This document shows, in pieces, positions 13,295 through 13,316 of a stretch of DNA of 13,316 bases. Positions within the stretch are counted from its first letter, which is position 1. Each line of letters begins with the position of its first letter. The stretch covers positions 1 to 13,316 of the forward strand of contig DAOWKX010000199.1 in the NCBI GenBank assembly GCA_030639705.1, read 5' to 3'. Both the position numbers and the translations under genes were made by a program. The notes under the pieces are model-generated. The model had not been told where the DNA came from and did not search any database. It saw only the letters and a list, made by a program, of their open reading frames with translations. This stretch comes from Candidatus Aminicenantota bacterium. Its GTDB lineage: Bacteria; Acidobacteriota; Aminicenantia; UBA2199.

Positions 13295-13316
13295 TCAGTC
13301 GCTAAATCAATTTTTA

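Larger units (their letters stand above)
12760..13316. other. 557-base AT-rich non-coding region
   Basis: Contains the hydrolase promoter, a long nested palindrome (12920-12995), a TCATGATAA inverted repeat, repeat copy C and a decayed minus-strand ORF at the right edge. No complete gene, tRNA or CRISPR structure is seen. Confidence 0.65.

Noticed and set aside
10616..13316. CRISPR array
   Set aside because: The repeats are few, unevenly spaced and diverged, without regular spacers or cas genes.

Overview
The window looks like a chromosomal segment of a Gram-negative bacterium of moderately low GC (about 40% by eye). It has a lipid A gene (lpxB), type II secretion/type IV pilus-like pseudopilins and sigma70-type promoters close to the TTGACA/TATAAT consensus. 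The mix of an Acidobacteria-style GspG pair, a Memo-family protein, a class 1B PyrK/PyrD pair and a Bacteroidetes-like TlpA N-terminal module suggests an uncultured phylum such as Aminicenantes or a relative. That placement is inference, not something the sequence proves.

Layout, left to right. (1) 2-796: the 3' two thirds of a class I/II PLP aminotransferase, cut by the window edge. (2) 939-3023: a tight plus-strand group of GspG-like pseudopilin, second pseudopilin and lpxB, the last two overlapping as TAATG. (3) 3154-7052: a divergent DnaK from its own promoter, followed by metG, whose C-terminal tRNA-binding domain is preceded by a strong internal ribosome binding site. (4) 7114-8166: a Memo-family protein with an apparent signal peptide. 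(5) 8263-10615: pyrK-pyrD-pyrF, each overlapping the next, from an extended -10 promoter almost touching the pyrK start. (6) 10616-11025: a non-coding convergent region with two copies of a GGGGGACGGT-type repeat, a probable group II intron 5' relic and a degenerate hexamer array. (7) 11026-12759, minus strand: an exported protein that joins a TlpA-type N-terminal module to an alpha/beta hydrolase. (8) 12760-13316: a non-coding region with a large nested palindrome, another inverted repeat, the third copy of the repeat and a decayed ORF.

How the genes work together. PyrK, PyrD and PyrF carry out late steps of de novo UMP synthesis: PyrD/PyrK oxidise dihydroorotate with NAD+, and PyrF decarboxylates OMP. 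The OMP-forming step (pyrE) is not in the window. LpxB makes the lipid A disaccharide. MetG charges tRNA-Met. The left 10.6 kb is dense housekeeping DNA. The right 2.7 kb looks accessory, with one gene on the opposite strand between repeat-bearing non-coding DNA.

No complete, clearly new multi-gene system is visible. The most unusual points are start codons lying at or a few bases from predicted transcription starts, the possible separate production of the MetRS C-terminal domain, the hydrolase fusion, the apparently exported Memo protein and the small structured repeats on the right.
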